The notes: generated by a model not told the origin, from the letters alone. Shown: positions 7,302 to 16,803, counted from the stretch's first letter. The stretch is 64,000 nucleotides of DNA from Nocardia sp. SYP-A9097 (GCF_009649815.1 NZ_WJIC01000004.1:124001-188000); one strand, 5' to 3'. A program made the numbers and translations.

Positions 7302-7373
7302 ATCTCGTCATGAGATGCTGCGGGCGGACCATACGACGAAGCCGCCGCGGAATCTGGGCTTCGGAATTCGATG

Positions 7374-7652
7374 TCAGCCGTCGAGTTCGACGGTGTCGAA
7401 GATCAGTTGCCAGGCCGCGGAGCAGGTTTCGGACTGTGCGGTGCTGCCGCGCCGGCGGACCCACCAGGTGACGGTGCCCGAATAGGCGGCGGAGGCGCCG
7501 CACGAGCCGGGATCGCGGGGATCATGCCAGTAGAAGCCGCCGAAACTCTTGGTCACGAAGTTCTCCAGCTGGTAGCCGAGGTCGACGGCGCTGCCGCGGA
7601 ACCATTTGAAGGTGACTTTCGATCCCGCGGTGTCCGTCTCCGACCGGCACAC
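7374..7652 (-). CDS. Small hypothetical protein or gene remnant
   Basis: A 92-codon frame from GTG 7652, three codons after the stop of the VIT-family gene and in the same frame. The protein is rich in aromatic and beta-type residues and has three Cys (CRSETD, DPGSCGAS, SETCSAAW). This looks like the C-terminal part of a secreted protein, but no signal peptide or ribosome binding site precedes it. It may be a 3' remnant left by rearrangement at the attachment site. No family is recognised. Confidence 0.35.
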   Translation of the reverse strand: MCRSETDTAGSKVTFKWFRGSAVDLGYQLENFVTKSFGGFYWHDPRDPGSCGASAAYSGTVTWWVRRRGSTAQSETCSAAWQLIFDTVELDG

Positions 7653-7661
7653 GACCGGCCG

Positions 7662-8411
7662 TCAGACAGAAATTCCGACCAGGTGGCCCACCGCGTAGGT
7701 GAAGGCCATTGCCAGCGCGCCGCCCAGCGCCACGCGGGCGGTGGCCTTCACCGGTTCCGCGCCGCCGAGGCGGGCGCCGAGGGCGCCGGTGGCCGCGAGC
7801 GCCAGCACCACGGCGGCGAACGTGATCGGCACTCGGAAAGCGGGGCCGGGCAACACTATTGCCAGCAGCGGTAGGAGCGCGCCGAGGGTGAACGACACCG
7901 CCGATGAGAGCGCGGCATGCCACGGGTTGGTGAGTTCGTCCGGGTCGATCCCCAGTTCCGCCTCGGCATGGGCGGCGAAGGCGTCATGCGCGGTGAGTTC
8001 CTCGGCAACCCGCCGTGCGGTCTCGAAGGAGAGGCCCTTGCCCCGATAGATCTCGGTGAGCTCGTCCAGTTCCGCCTCGGGCTGCTCCAGCAGCTCCCGG
8101 CGTTCGGTGTCCAGTAGCGCCCGTTCGCTGTCGCGCTGTGTGCTGACCGATACGTACTCGCCGAGCGCCATCGACACCGCACCGGCCACCAGGCCCGCGA
8201 CACCCGCGGTCACGATCGGTCCCCGGCTGGTGGTCGCGGCGGCCACACCGACCACAATGCCCGCGACGGACACGATGCCGTCGTTCGCACCGAGCACCGC
8301 GGCCCGCAACCAGTTCAGGCGTGCCGAAGTACCCGACTTGTGTGGTTCGTCGGCGTGCTCGCCGGTACGGAGGGCGCCGTCCGGGGCTGCGGCGGTGAGA
8401 TCGGTACTCAT
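7662..8411 (-). CDS. VIT1/CCC1-family transporter
   Basis: A 249-residue membrane protein of the vacuolar iron transporter / CCC1 family. After a polar start comes SARLNWLRAAVLGANDGIVSVAGIVVGVAAAT, the first membrane helix with the family's NDG motif. It is followed by a second helix ending ALGEYVSVSTQRDSE, a cytoplasmic acidic segment (EAELDELTEIYRGKG), and three C-terminal hydrophobic segments. Eukaryotic members move Fe2+ or Mn2+ into vacuoles; bacterial members are thought to export or sequester these metals. It appears monocistronic; nothing regulatory was recognised upstream. Confidence 0.88.
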   Translation of the reverse strand: MSTDLTAAAPDGALRTGEHADEPHKSGTSARLNWLRAAVLGANDGIVSVAGIVVGVAAATTSRGPIVTAGVAGLVAGAVSMALGEYVSVSTQRDSERALLDTERRELLEQPEAELDELTEIYRGKGLSFETARRVAEELTAHDAFAAHAEAELGIDPDELTNPWHAALSSAVSFTLGALLPLLAIVLPGPAFRVPITFAAVVLALAATGALGARLGGAEPVKATARVALGGALAMAFTYAVGHLVGISV

Positions 8412-8577
8412 TTCTCGAACGGTAACGGACGTTCACGGCATACCGCCAGCAAAGAGAGCCTCACCGAAGTGAGGTAATCCATTGCATACCAAGGTATTTC
8501 AACCCTGCGCTGGCTGCTCGACTGGTCGGTACCGCCGTCAGCTCTTGCCGACTTCCTTGCTGACCGACGAGTAGCGG

Positions 8578-8595
8578 GTCCCCGCTACTACGAAA
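8578..8595 (+). other. tRNA-fMet extreme 3' tip, copy 4
   Basis: Eighteen bases equal the last ten bases of the tRNA plus the eight that follow copy 1 (CTACGAAA), then a hairpin of the same design. Only the tip survives. With the bases before it, it forms a perfect 8-bp inverted repeat (GTAGCGGG-TC-CCCGCTAC, 8571-8588). Confidence 0.5.
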
Positions 8596-8596
8596 A

Positions 8597-8629
8597 CGGC
8601 TCGGAACCAACAGGTTCCGAGCCGTTTTT
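8597..8629. terminator. Bidirectional hairpin terminator
   Basis: A 12-bp perfect stem (8597-8608 with 8613-8624) and a 4-base loop, with TTTTT to the right and AAAA to the left. It can stop plus-strand transcripts and also the minus-strand molybdoenzyme gene whose stop codon lies at 8651. Confidence 0.75.
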
Positions 8630-8650
8630 CGAATGCACTCGCCGGAGCGG

Positions 8651-10972
8651 TCAGATCGAGCGTTCGATGGTGACCTTCAGGTTCTTCATGATCGGCTGAT
8701 CGCTCTGGGTGCTGTAATCCCCGATCGCGCAGAGCACGTTCATCTCCGGCATGTACCCGGCCGCGCAGCCCTTGGGAATGTCGTAAGGGATCACCTTGTA
8801 CCGCTGCAGGGAACGGGTGCTTCCGTCGCGCGCGAAGCTGGTGATGTCGACCTCGTCGAACTCTTTCAGCCCGCGATCGCGCATGTCGTGAGAGTTCATG
8901 AAGACCAGCTGACGCAGATTCTGCACGCCGCGATAGCGGTCGTTGTCGGAGTAGATCGTGGTGTTCCACTGGTCGTGTGAGCGCATGGTGGCCAGCGTCA
9001 GCTTCCCGGGTTCCGGGGTCATGTCGGGCAGATCCGGTGCGGCGAATTCGGCGCTCCCCGACGGTGTGAGGAACACCAATTCCCTTGCGGGCTGCCGGAT
9101 TCGGAAGCCCAGCGGCAGGCGCACGCGGCGGTTGAAGTCCTCGAAACCCTCGAGCACCTTCGACATCGTGTCGCGGATCCGGTCGTAATCGTCGACGTAC
9201 TGCTGCCACGGAGTCGGGCTGTTCGGCAATGCCGCCTGCGCGATTCCGGCGATGATCGCGGGCTCGGAGCGCAGGTGCGGCGACGCGGGCTTCTTCATGC
9301 CCTTCGACAGATGCACCATCGCCATCGAATCCTCGACCGAGGTCTCCTGGATTCCATAGATCTGGAGATCCTTCTCGGTGCGGCCCAGACACGGCAGGAT
9401 CAACGCCCGCTTGCCGTGCACGAGATGAGCGCGATTGAGTTTCGTGCTGACCTGAATTGTCATGTCGCACTTGCGGAGTGCTTCGAAGGTATAGGCGGTA
9501 TCGGGTGCGGCGAGCGCGAAATTGCCGCCCATGCCGACGAATACCTTGATCTTGCCCGCCTGCATCGCCTCGATCGTCGCGACCGTGTCCATCCCGTTCG
9601 CGCGCGGCGGATCGATCCCGCAAACCTGCGCCAGCCGGTCCAGAAACTGTTGCTGCGGACGGTGATTGATACCGCAGGTCCGATTGCCCTGCACATTGCT
9701 GTGCCCGCGCACCGGCGACGGACCTGCCCCCTCGCGACCCAGATTGCCGCGCAGCAGAAGAAGATTCACGATCTCCCGGATCGTGTCGACACCATGCTCG
9801 TGCTGGGTGACGCCCAGGCACCAGCTGATGATGCTGCGGTTCGCATCGCAGTAGATACGCGCGGCCTTGCGGATATCGGCCTCCGAGACCGCGGACTGCC
9901 GCTCGAGTTCCGGCCACGGGGTCGCCTCGACCTTGGCCCGGTACGCGTCGAACCCCACCGTGTGCCGTTCGATGAACTCCCGGTCGAGCGCCTTGGGGTC
10001 GGTCTCGGACTCCTCGAGCACCGCCTTCGCGATACCGCGGATCAGGGCGAGATCGCCGCCGATACGCGGCTGCAGATTCAGCGTGCTGGTTTTGGTGGCA
10101 TGGAACAGGGCCATATCCACGAACTCGTGCGGAATGATCGTTTTGGTCGCGCCCGCCTCGACCAGCGGGTTGATATGCACGATCTGCGCGCCGCGCCGGT
10201 GCGCCTCGGCCAGTGCCGTCAGCATGCGGGGCGCGTTGGAGGCGGCGTTGACGCCCATGATGAACAGCGCGTCGGTGGCCTCCCAGTCCTCCAGATCGCA
10301 GGTGCCCTTGCCGGTCCCGAGCGACGCCTCCAGTGCGCGGCCACTGGCCTCGTGACACATGTTGGAACAGTCGGGCAGGTTATTGGTGCCCAGCTCACGG
10401 GCCATCAGCTGATAGAGGAACGTGGCCTCGTTGCCGAGCCGGCCGGAGGTGTAATAGGCCGCCTGATTCGGGTCGTCGAGCTCGCGCAGAGTCCGGCCGG
10501 CGAGTTCGAACGCGTCCTTCCAGCTGATCGGGGCATATTTGTCGGAGGCGGGGTCGTAGCTCATCGGCTCGGTCAGCCGGCCCTGGTTCTCCAGATCGAA
10601 CTCGCTCCACCTGGCAAGTTCGCTCACCGTGTGCTGGGCGAAGAACTCCGGCGTGCACCGGCGGTGGGTCATCTCCCATGTGACGTGCTTGATGCCGTTC
10701 TCGCAGATATCGAGGTGAATGCCCTTGATCGAGTCGGGCCAGGCGCATCCCGGGCAGTCGAAGCCGTTGTTCTCGTGGTTCATCTTCAGAATCGCGCGGG
10801 CACCGATCAGCGGTGCGCGTTCCTTGACCACCATGAAATTGGCAACCGACTTCGCCGCGCCCCAGCCCGCGGCCGGATGGTGATACGGATGGAATTTCGG
10901 TGCGGCGGCGAGGTCGGCGTCGTGGCTCGGACCGTTGTCGGGATCGAAATCTTCGCCCGGCGCAGCGTTCAT
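8651..10972 (-). CDS. FdhF/YdeP-family molybdopterin oxidoreductase
   Basis: A 773-residue molybdopterin-guanine-dinucleotide enzyme related to formate dehydrogenase H and E. coli YdeP. The amino region carries NHENNGFDCPGCAWPD, a CxxC motif diagnostic of the YdeP branch. The protein continues through the oxidoreductase core (SGRLGNEATFLYQ, HEASGRALEASLGTGKG) to the C-terminal molydopterin dinucleotide-binding domain (NTTIYSDNDRYRG). YdeP is linked to acid resistance in E. coli, but the reaction of the family is not established. GAAGGGA lies 6 bases before the ATG. The gene stands alone, with no electron-transfer subunits next to it. Confidence 0.88.
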   Translation of the reverse strand: MNAAPGEDFDPDNGPSHDADLAAAPKFHPYHHPAAGWGAAKSVANFMVVKERAPLIGARAILKMNHENNGFDCPGCAWPDSIKGIHLDICENGIKHVTWEMTHRRCTPEFFAQHTVSELARWSEFDLENQGRLTEPMSYDPASDKYAPISWKDAFELAGRTLRELDDPNQAAYYTSGRLGNEATFLYQLMARELGTNNLPDCSNMCHEASGRALEASLGTGKGTCDLEDWEATDALFIMGVNAASNAPRMLTALAEAHRRGAQIVHINPLVEAGATKTIIPHEFVDMALFHATKTSTLNLQPRIGGDLALIRGIAKAVLEESETDPKALDREFIERHTVGFDAYRAKVEATPWPELERQSAVSEADIRKAARIYCDANRSIISWCLGVTQHEHGVDTIREIVNLLLLRGNLGREGAGPSPVRGHSNVQGNRTCGINHRPQQQFLDRLAQVCGIDPPRANGMDTVATIEAMQAGKIKVFVGMGGNFALAAPDTAYTFEALRKCDMTIQVSTKLNRAHLVHGKRALILPCLGRTEKDLQIYGIQETSVEDSMAMVHLSKGMKKPASPHLRSEPAIIAGIAQAALPNSPTPWQQYVDDYDRIRDTMSKVLEGFEDFNRRVRLPLGFRIRQPARELVFLTPSGSAEFAAPDLPDMTPEPGKLTLATMRSHDQWNTTIYSDNDRYRGVQNLRQLVFMNSHDMRDRGLKEFDEVDITSFARDGSTRSLQRYKVIPYDIPKGCAAGYMPEMNVLCAIGDYSTQSDQPIMKNLKVTIERSI

Positions 10973-11173
10973 GACAATTCCCTTCGATGAATCCGGTGTC
11001 GGTTATCGATTGATCAATGCCATCGGGATAAATGCTTTCACAACGGAGGCATTTCCGAACCGGTGTTGCGCTGGTTGCCGCCGGTTTGACGGGTCAACTC
11101 CGCGTCGGGCACGCTGGCCATTTGCCTGGGCGCCGCCGTTTCCCACCCGCGAACGACTATCGGAGGACCCTTT

Positions 11174-12199
11174 TTGCCCAGCCTGCGATATCGGGCGCAT
11201 GAACTGATCCACCGGAGCATTACCGGCATCGATCATCTGCCCGCCGCCAGGGTGTTCGCCGGGCTGGCGATCCCCGGCGCGGTGCTGCTCGTTTTCGGCC
11301 GCACCGACCTGCTCATCTACGCGGTATTCGGATCGTTCACCGGCATGTACGGGTTCGCCGAAGCACCGCGCGAGCGACTGGCCCATCAGCTCGAGGCGGC
11401 CGCGCTGTTGATCAGCGGTGTAGGGCTGGGCATTGCGCTGGCGGAGTATCACGCCCCCGTGTGGCTGCTGGTGGTTTGCGTCGCGCTCTTCGCCGCAGGG
11501 CTCTCACCGATTACCGACAGACTCGCGCTGCGTCCCGAGGGACCGTTCTTCGGGATCTTCGCGTTCGGTGCGATCGCCAGGGTCGCGGGCAATCAGACCC
11601 AGCCGCTGCTGGCGTTCGCGGTGTGTGTGGCGGTGTCGGCATTGTGTGTCGGGGTCGGATATTTCGAGGCGACTCGACGCGAGCGGCGCGAGGGCCCGGC
11701 CGCTTCGGCGCCGGCAACGCCGCAACGGTCCGGCAGGGCGTCTGCCGTGCACGCCGCCCGGTACGCGCTGGCGATCGCGGTGTCCGGCGTTATCGGGCTG
11801 CTGCTGGGTATCGGGCACGCGAATTGGGCGATGGCGGGGGCCGCGGTGCCGCTGGCCGCCGCGGATTCGCGCGGGCGGATCCGGCGCGGGGTCCACCGGG
11901 TGCTGGGTACCTTCGCCGGTCTGGCGGTCACCGCTCCGCTGCTGCTGCCCGGTCCGAGCTCCACGGTGCTGGCCATCGTGATCATCGCGCTGCTCTATCC
12001 GACCGAGCTGTTCATGGCCCGCTATTACGCTGTCGCCCTTGGGTTTTTCACGCCGCTGATCATGTCGATGACCGAGCTCGCGGCCCCCGACGATCCGCGG
12101 ATCCTGCTGCGAGACCGTGCCGTCGACACACTGCTCGGTGTCGCGGTCGGTGTCGCGGTCGCGCTGCTGGTGCGCGAACCTGATCGGCGGGACGACTGA
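11174..12199 (+). CDS. FUSC-family membrane protein
   Basis: A 341-residue protein starting at TTG 11174, with CGGAGGA six bases upstream. Two hydrophobic blocks of several helices each (about residues 25-160 and 195-330) are separated by a charged loop (RRERREGPAASAPATPQRSGRAS). That is the duplicated architecture of fusaric-acid-resistance/aromatic-acid-exporter proteins. The second half holds the HANWAMAGAAVPLAAADSRGRIRRGVHRVLGT stretch typical of FUSC_2 domains. Such proteins probably export aromatic acids or other small anions; substrate unknown. It is divergent from the molybdoenzyme and ends 13 bases before the convergent MFS gene. Confidence 0.8.
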   Translation: MPSLRYRAHELIHRSITGIDHLPAARVFAGLAIPGAVLLVFGRTDLLIYAVFGSFTGMYGFAEAPRERLAHQLEAAALLISGVGLGIALAEYHAPVWLLVVCVALFAAGLSPITDRLALRPEGPFFGIFAFGAIARVAGNQTQPLLAFAVCVAVSALCVGVGYFEATRRERREGPAASAPATPQRSGRASAVHAARYALAIAVSGVIGLLLGIGHANWAMAGAAVPLAAADSRGRIRRGVHRVLGTFAGLAVTAPLLLPGPSSTVLAIVIIALLYPTELFMARYYAVALGFFTPLIMSMTELAAPDDPRILLRDRAVDTLLGVAVGVAVALLVREPDRRDD

Positions 12200-12212
12200 T
12201 CCGCGGCCCGCA

Positions 12213-13413
12213 TCATCCATCGCTCCGTCGCCGGGCGCTGACCGTGAGCAGGATCAGTGCGGCGAGCCCGAGCACGGCCCCGGCGATCGGCAAGGCCGAC
12301 AGGGCCGCCCCTCGTGCGAGCAGCACCGAACCGATCCATGCTCCGGCCGCGTTCGCCAGCTGGAATCCGGCGATATTGACCGTGGCAGCCAAATGCGGGG
12401 CGGCGCCGGCGGCGCTGATCAGCTTGGCGGCCAGCGGCGGAATAATGGAGAATCCGGCCGCGCCGAGCACGAACATCCATGGCGCGGTGAACCATCGATA
12501 CTCACCCAGCAGCGCCAGCAGGCCGAGTGCCACCGCGAGCGCCCAAGGCGAAATACAGGGTCCGGTCGATGGATTTGTCGGCGAAGTAACCGCCGAGCTG
12601 ATTGCCCGCCACCGACCCGAGGCCGAACACGAACAGCAGCACAGTGACTGTGCCGGTGGAGAATCCGGCATGGTCGTGCAGCAACGGCGTGATGTAGGTG
12701 AACACCACGAACAGTGCGGCCTGGCTCAGCGCGGTGAGCCCGAGCGCCCACAGCACCGGTGCTTTGGTGAACACCGACAGCTCGGAGGTGATGCTGCCGC
12801 CGGAATGCGAAGGGACACGGCGGGTTACGGTGATCAAACCGATCGTGACCGCAGTCTGGAACAGCGCCACCAGCGCGAATTCCCACCGCCAGCCCAGTTC
12901 GGTGCCGATCAGGGTGCCCAGCGGAACGCCCAGCACGGTAGCCAGATTGAGTCCGAGGGATACCCGCGCAATGGCCCGGCCCTGGAACTCCGGCTCCCCC
13001 AGCGAGGTCGCCAGCACCAGGCACAGTGCGAAGAAGGTGGCGTGCGGCAGTGCGGTAATGATCCGGAACACCACCAGCGTGGCGAAGTTCGGGGCCAGTG
13101 CCGTGCCGATATTGCCCGCGATGAACACCGTCATGGCAGCGGCGATGAGCGGAGTGCGCGGCACCCGGACCGTCGCGATGGTGAGCAGCGGTCCGCCGAT
13201 CATCACCGTCACCGCGTACACGGTGATCAGCAATCCGCCGGTGGCCACGGAGACATCGACATCGCCCGAGATGTCTTGCAGCACACCGGCTACCAGATAC
13301 TCGACGGTGCCGACGCCGAAGACGGCCAACAGCATCCACAGGATGGTGGCATTCCGGTCGATCGCCGGCGCGGTGACGGAAGTTGTTCGGGTTTCAGGTG
13401 TTTCAGCGACCAT
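12213..13413 (-). pseudogene. MFS drug/metabolite exporter, frameshifted
   Basis: The frame from ATG 13413 encodes about 290 residues of a 12-helix MFS exporter of the AraJ/CmlR type (MLLAVFGVGTVEYLVAGVLQDI, VPRTPLIAAAMTVFIAGN, RDEI-less A-motif). It then runs out of frame after DKSIDRTLYFALG. The remaining helices (LAVALGLLALLGEYRW to ALILLTVSARRRSDG) continue one frame over to the stop at 12213. The reading switches near 12540-12550, and one surplus base explains it. The restored protein would be about 399 residues, normal for the family. It could be a true mutation or a sequencing error. It is divergent from a TetR gene that probably controls it. Confidence 0.8.
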
Positions 13414-13509
13414 CGGTCGACTCCGCTTCCATTCGAGCGTGCACTCCACAGCGGCGCAGCCCCAGGCGAATCCCACGCCGATTCCTCCTCGGCGACGGTA
13501 ACATTCATT

Positions 13510-13521
13510 TAGCGATCGCTA
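13510..13521. promoter_or_regulatory. Palindrome in the MFS/TetR divergent gap
   Basis: TAGCGATCGCTA is a perfect 12-base palindrome in the 177-base gap between the two divergent starts (13413 and 13591). It is a plausible half or core of the TetR operator. Confidence 0.45.
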
Positions 13522-13590
13522 CAGGAGTAAATTTGCGTAGAGGCGAGTGACGTCCATCACCGAGATGGGCGCGGAAGAAGGGAGTGGCCG

Positions 13591-14226
13591 ATGGCGGGAG
13601 TGCGCGGTCAGGGACGCAAGTTCGACACCGATGCGGCGCTGGACGCGGCAATGCTGCTGTTCTGGCGGCGCGGCTACGAGGCCACCTCGGTCGCGATGCT
13701 CACCCGGGCCATGGGCATCAACCCACCCAGCCTCTACGCGGCCTTCGGCGGCAAGGAAGAGGTCTTCTTCGCCGCCGTCGCGCACTACAACGCCACCCGC
13801 GGCAACTTCATCCAGCGCGCCTTCGACGAAGTGCCGCACACCCCCGCCCTAATCCGCCGCATGCTCTACGACGCCGCCGACGCCTACGCCGACACCGACT
13901 GTCCCGGCGGCTGCCTGATCATCAGCGCAGCCGTCGGCGTCGCCGCCGGCAACCAGCACGTAGCCGACCGCCTCCGCGATATGCGCAACGCCAATATCGC
14001 CCTCCTGACCGACCGCCTGGCCGCCGACAAAGCTGCCGCCCGCATCCCCCCCGACGTAGACCCACTCACCGCCGCCGAATTCGTCGGCGCCGTCATCCAG
14101 GGCATGTCCCTGCGCGCCCGCGATGGCGTCGACGTCCCGGGCCTCCAGGAAATCGCCGGAATGGCCTGCCGTGCATTGGGATTCGTGCCCGAATTAGTCG
14201 GCGATGGCGCGATCGACTTGAGCTAG
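13591..14226 (+). CDS. TetR/AcrR-family transcriptional regulator
   Basis: A 211-residue repressor. The amino-terminal helix-turn-helix reads ALDAAMLLFWRRGYEATSVAMLTRAMGINPPSLYAAFGGKEEVF, as in the TetR subgroup with the C-terminal domain often seen in regulators of oxidoreductases and exporters (CPGGCLIISAA). The ligand domain ends PGLQEIAGMACRALGFVPE. A decayed copy of exactly this end occurs at 18.9 kb. It is divergent from the MFS exporter gene, whose expression it most likely represses. Confidence 0.88.
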   Translation: MAGVRGQGRKFDTDAALDAAMLLFWRRGYEATSVAMLTRAMGINPPSLYAAFGGKEEVFFAAVAHYNATRGNFIQRAFDEVPHTPALIRRMLYDAADAYADTDCPGGCLIISAAVGVAAGNQHVADRLRDMRNANIALLTDRLAADKAAARIPPDVDPLTAAEFVGAVIQGMSLRARDGVDVPGLQEIAGMACRALGFVPELVGDGAIDLS

Positions 14227-14331
14227 TTGATCTTCGGGCGAGCTCGCCGATCGAGGGTCTTCCTGAACGGAGCCGTAGCTGGATGGCGGAATTCGGTTGC
14301 GGGTCAGGGCATATGGCGATCGGCGGCTCGA

Positions 14332-15150
14332 TCAGCCGATCGGTCGTGCGAGGTACGCCAGCGTATAACCATCGCCGGAGGGGGTTACGCGAGCGATGCC
14401 GGGTGAGTCGAGGTGGGCGCCGGCTACGAAGTGGTGTGGTTGGGTCAGTTGTTCGAGGAGGGCCACTCGCGCGGCGCGGGCCTGAGGCTGGTTGCCGTCG
14501 AACTCCCAGGACACGTTCGGCTGATCGAATTGGAGCGTGGGAACGTGAACGGTGTCGCCCCAGACGAGAAGGTGGCTGATGCCGCTCCTGACGTCGTAGA
14601 CGGTGTGACCTGGTGTGTGGCCCGGTGTCGGGATCGCGGTGATCCAGTCGTTGATCGCGACCTGCTCCGACACGGGTACTACCCGGTCGCGGATCGGCTC
14701 GAGCCGCCCCGTGAACACCGAGGTGTCGCCCGCGCCGATCCACACGCGCTCGAGTTCGGTGAACGCCTCCGAACCGTCCGGCGCGATCAGGCCGCTCACG
14801 TGGTCTTCGTGCCTGTGGGTGATGGCCACATCGGTGACATGCGCGCGGTCGATTCCCGCTTCGTCGAGCGCGTCGTAGATCAATCCCATGGTGGGGTCGT
14901 GCCAGGCGTTGGACGCGCCGGTGTCGATGAGAACCGACCGCGTGCCGTCGGTGACGTAGAAGGCGTTGACCGACAGCCGTAAGTTGTCGCCGGCCAGCGG
15001 CACGGCGGCCGGTAGCTCATCGAGTGCGCACCCATGCTCGTCGCGGAGCCGTGTGGGCGGCATGTCGATATACCCGTCTCGCAACGAGATCACCTGCAGA
15101 TCGCCGAATTCGAACCTGGCATGGTGCTGGCCGCTCGAGATCAAACGCAT
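14332..15150 (-). CDS. MBL-fold metallo-hydrolase
   Basis: A 272-residue metallo-beta-lactamase-fold protein with the metal-binding signature THRHEDHVSG (H-x-H-x-D-H, about residue 111), a later His in PTPGHTPGHTVYD, and Asp in LLVWGDTVH. Length and the opening FEFGDLQVISLRDGYIDM resemble lactonase-type or aryl-ester-type MBL hydrolases of the AttM/AiiA neighbourhood. The actual substrate cannot be told. It is divergent from an XRE-cupin regulator across a 111-base gap with a strong inverted repeat. Confidence 0.82.
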   Translation of the reverse strand: MRLISSGQHHARFEFGDLQVISLRDGYIDMPPTRLRDEHGCALDELPAAVPLAGDNLRLSVNAFYVTDGTRSVLIDTGASNAWHDPTMGLIYDALDEAGIDRAHVTDVAITHRHEDHVSGLIAPDGSEAFTELERVWIGAGDTSVFTGRLEPIRDRVVPVSEQVAINDWITAIPTPGHTPGHTVYDVRSGISHLLVWGDTVHVPTLQFDQPNVSWEFDGNQPQARAARVALLEQLTQPHHFVAGAHLDSPGIARVTPSGDGYTLAYLARPIG

Positions 15151-15202
15151 GGAACCTCCGTCGTGTCGGGCGCGAATCGCGTGTCTCCGATGGAAGACTA
15201 TA

Positions 15203-15216
15203 TCTTCTTTAGAAGA
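15203..15216. promoter_or_regulatory. Inverted repeat between MBL hydrolase and XRE-cupin genes
   Basis: TCTTCT-TT-AGAAGA is a perfect 6-bp inverted repeat centred in the 111-base divergent gap, where it can control both promoters. It is the obvious candidate operator of the XRE-cupin protein. The half-site TCTTCT also occurs in the MarR operator at 4125-4142, probably by chance. Confidence 0.5.
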
Positions 15217-15261
15217 AAGCTACACTCTGGGCGGCGAGGTACCCATCGATCGAGGAGCACG

Positions 15262-15870
15262 GTGGTCGAGCAAGACGAAAACGCGGGCGAACCGCAGCAC
15301 GGTGACGACCTGGCCGGCGCGTTCGGCGCCAACGTGCGGCGACGCCGCGAGGAGGCGGGCCTGACGCTGGAGCAGCTGTCCATCCAGTCGTCGGTCAGCC
15401 GGGCGATGCTGTCCAAGGTCGAACGCGGAGAGAAGAGCCCGACGATAGGCGTCGCTTCCAAGATCGCCCACGCGCTCGACGCGTCGCTCTCGGACCTGAT
15501 CGGTGGGGCGGCTGCTGCAGCGTCCGGTGTGGCCGTTGTCATGCGCAAGAACGAACGCCCTGTTTTCCGCGACCCGGAAACCGGGTTCGAGCGGCACATG
15601 GTGTCGGCGGCCCCAGGCGCGGGAGGAGGCGAGGTGGTCGTCCACTACCTCCCCGCACAGGTCTCTCTCGGGCTGCTGCCCGCCTATCCGTCGGGTACGG
15701 AGAAGCAACTCGTGGTACTCGAAGGCACCCTCACCGTCGCGATCGGCGGAATCAGCGAGACCCTGAACACAGGCGACTCCCTGTTCTTCCAGGCCGACGC
15801 GGACCACGGCTTCGCCAACCGAACGAACGCTCCCTGCGAATACATCATGGTCATCTCGCGCAGAACCTGA
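15262..15870 (+). CDS. XRE-family regulator with cupin sensor domain
   Basis: A 202-residue protein from GTG 15262, with GAGGAG just upstream. Residues about 20-77 form a helix-turn-helix (RRRREEAGLTLEQLSIQSSVSRAMLSKVERG is the core). Residues about 115-195 form a cupin barrel (QLVVLEGTLTVAIGGISETLNTGDSLFFQADADHGFAN) with the conserved Gly and His pattern. Such proteins sense small molecules through the cupin domain and usually repress an adjacent catabolic gene. The divergent MBL hydrolase is the likely target. Confidence 0.87.
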   Translation: MVEQDENAGEPQHGDDLAGAFGANVRRRREEAGLTLEQLSIQSSVSRAMLSKVERGEKSPTIGVASKIAHALDASLSDLIGGAAAAASGVAVVMRKNERPVFRDPETGFERHMVSAAPGAGGGEVVVHYLPAQVSLGLLPAYPSGTEKQLVVLEGTLTVAIGGISETLNTGDSLFFQADADHGFANRTNAPCEYIMVISRRT

Positions 15871-16207
15871 ATGGCCCAGATCCGAGCCGGGCCGGGTCTA
15901 GGGACCACCGAAATACACACTCGCCCAGGCAAGACCACGATCACCCTTGGACGCCGAACTCGGAGACTTGGCCGTGGAGGGTGCGATCGTGAGTCGTGCC
16001 ATGCCGTAGTACGTGGTCAAGTTCGGTCGCGGGATGCCCGGACTACCGACTCGCTTCTGACTGTCGCGACGGGCAACGCACGCTATTGCCGCATGTCGCG
16101 CTGATGGAACCGGCCAGCGCGGCACGGCGGAAGATCAACCGGTGGTGGCCATCCGAGGCCGGCCGAGCGCACGCTACCAGCCGATTTCAGAGTGTTGCCG
16201 ACCGGAT
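15871..16207. other. Gap without a supported gene
   Basis: This is a convergent gap between the XRE-cupin gene and the epoxide-hydrolase-like gene. Short frames exist on both strands, but none has a start with a ribosome binding site or a recognisable product. I see no strong hairpin. Confidence 0.5.
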
Positions 16208-16591
16208 TCATCCCATCCGGTTGGTGAACTGGTTCAAGTCGAAATAGTCCCGCCAGGCGCTGATCCTGCCGTCCCTGACCTCGAAGGTCCCCATGACCTG
16301 GAGCTCGAAGGACCTATCGGGGAGCGTGAAGACGTCCACCCGCTCGGTCATCACGACCGGACCATCGGCTGCGATGTTGATGATGCGGAAATCGATGCCC
16401 ATGATGCCCGGCGGGCCAGGGCGGATGAACGCAGCGATGTTTTCGGCGATCGCTTCCCTGCCGGTGACAGGTGCCATCGGGATGTTGTGGTAGACAGCGT
16501 CGTCTGTGAGGAATGCTGCGAGCTCGCTGACCCCGGCGTCATCGGACCACGCCGCGCAGAACCTGCGCACCACCTCGATCGGGCTCTCCAT
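16208..16591 (-). CDS. Limonene-1,2-epoxide hydrolase-like protein (SnoaL/NTF2 fold)
   Basis: A 127-residue NTF2-fold protein with the limonene-epoxide hydrolase arrangement: VVRRFCAAWS, DDAVYHNIPMAPVTGREAI, MTERVDVF, and a terminal GRISAWRDYFDLNQF. The Arg/Asp residues used by LEH enzymes to activate water (R and D in the WRDYFD region and the ERVD region) are present. An AGGAGGG motif lies upstream of the ATG. LEH enzymes open terpene or lipid epoxides; many homologues have other or unknown roles. No pathway partner is adjacent. Confidence 0.7.
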   Translation of the reverse strand: MESPIEVVRRFCAAWSDDAGVSELAAFLTDDAVYHNIPMAPVTGREAIAENIAAFIRPGPPGIMGIDFRIINIAADGPVVMTERVDVFTLPDRSFELQVMGTFEVRDGRISAWRDYFDLNQFTNRMG

Positions 16592-16803
16592 CGGGCTCCC
16601 TCCTGCGCAATGATCGCATCAATATGTCACACCCTCCCCGCCTCCAAGGCCCCACTGCCGAACGCACTGAAATGCCGCTTACGGGTCGGTTGCGGTGACC
16701 GCCTGAAACCGCACCGATTTCCGGGCGTCGAGGTTGGTCGGTCGCGGTTGTCGAGCACCGATGGGCTACCTCTTCGTGGCGGCCTGGACAGCCGGTGCGT
16801 CAG

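Noticed and set aside
9275..10990. 571-codon plus-strand frame opposite the molybdoenzyme gene
   Set aside because: It is a shadow of the minus-strand gene, whose motifs (FDCPGCAWPD and others) are unambiguous. Long antisense frames are common at this GC content.
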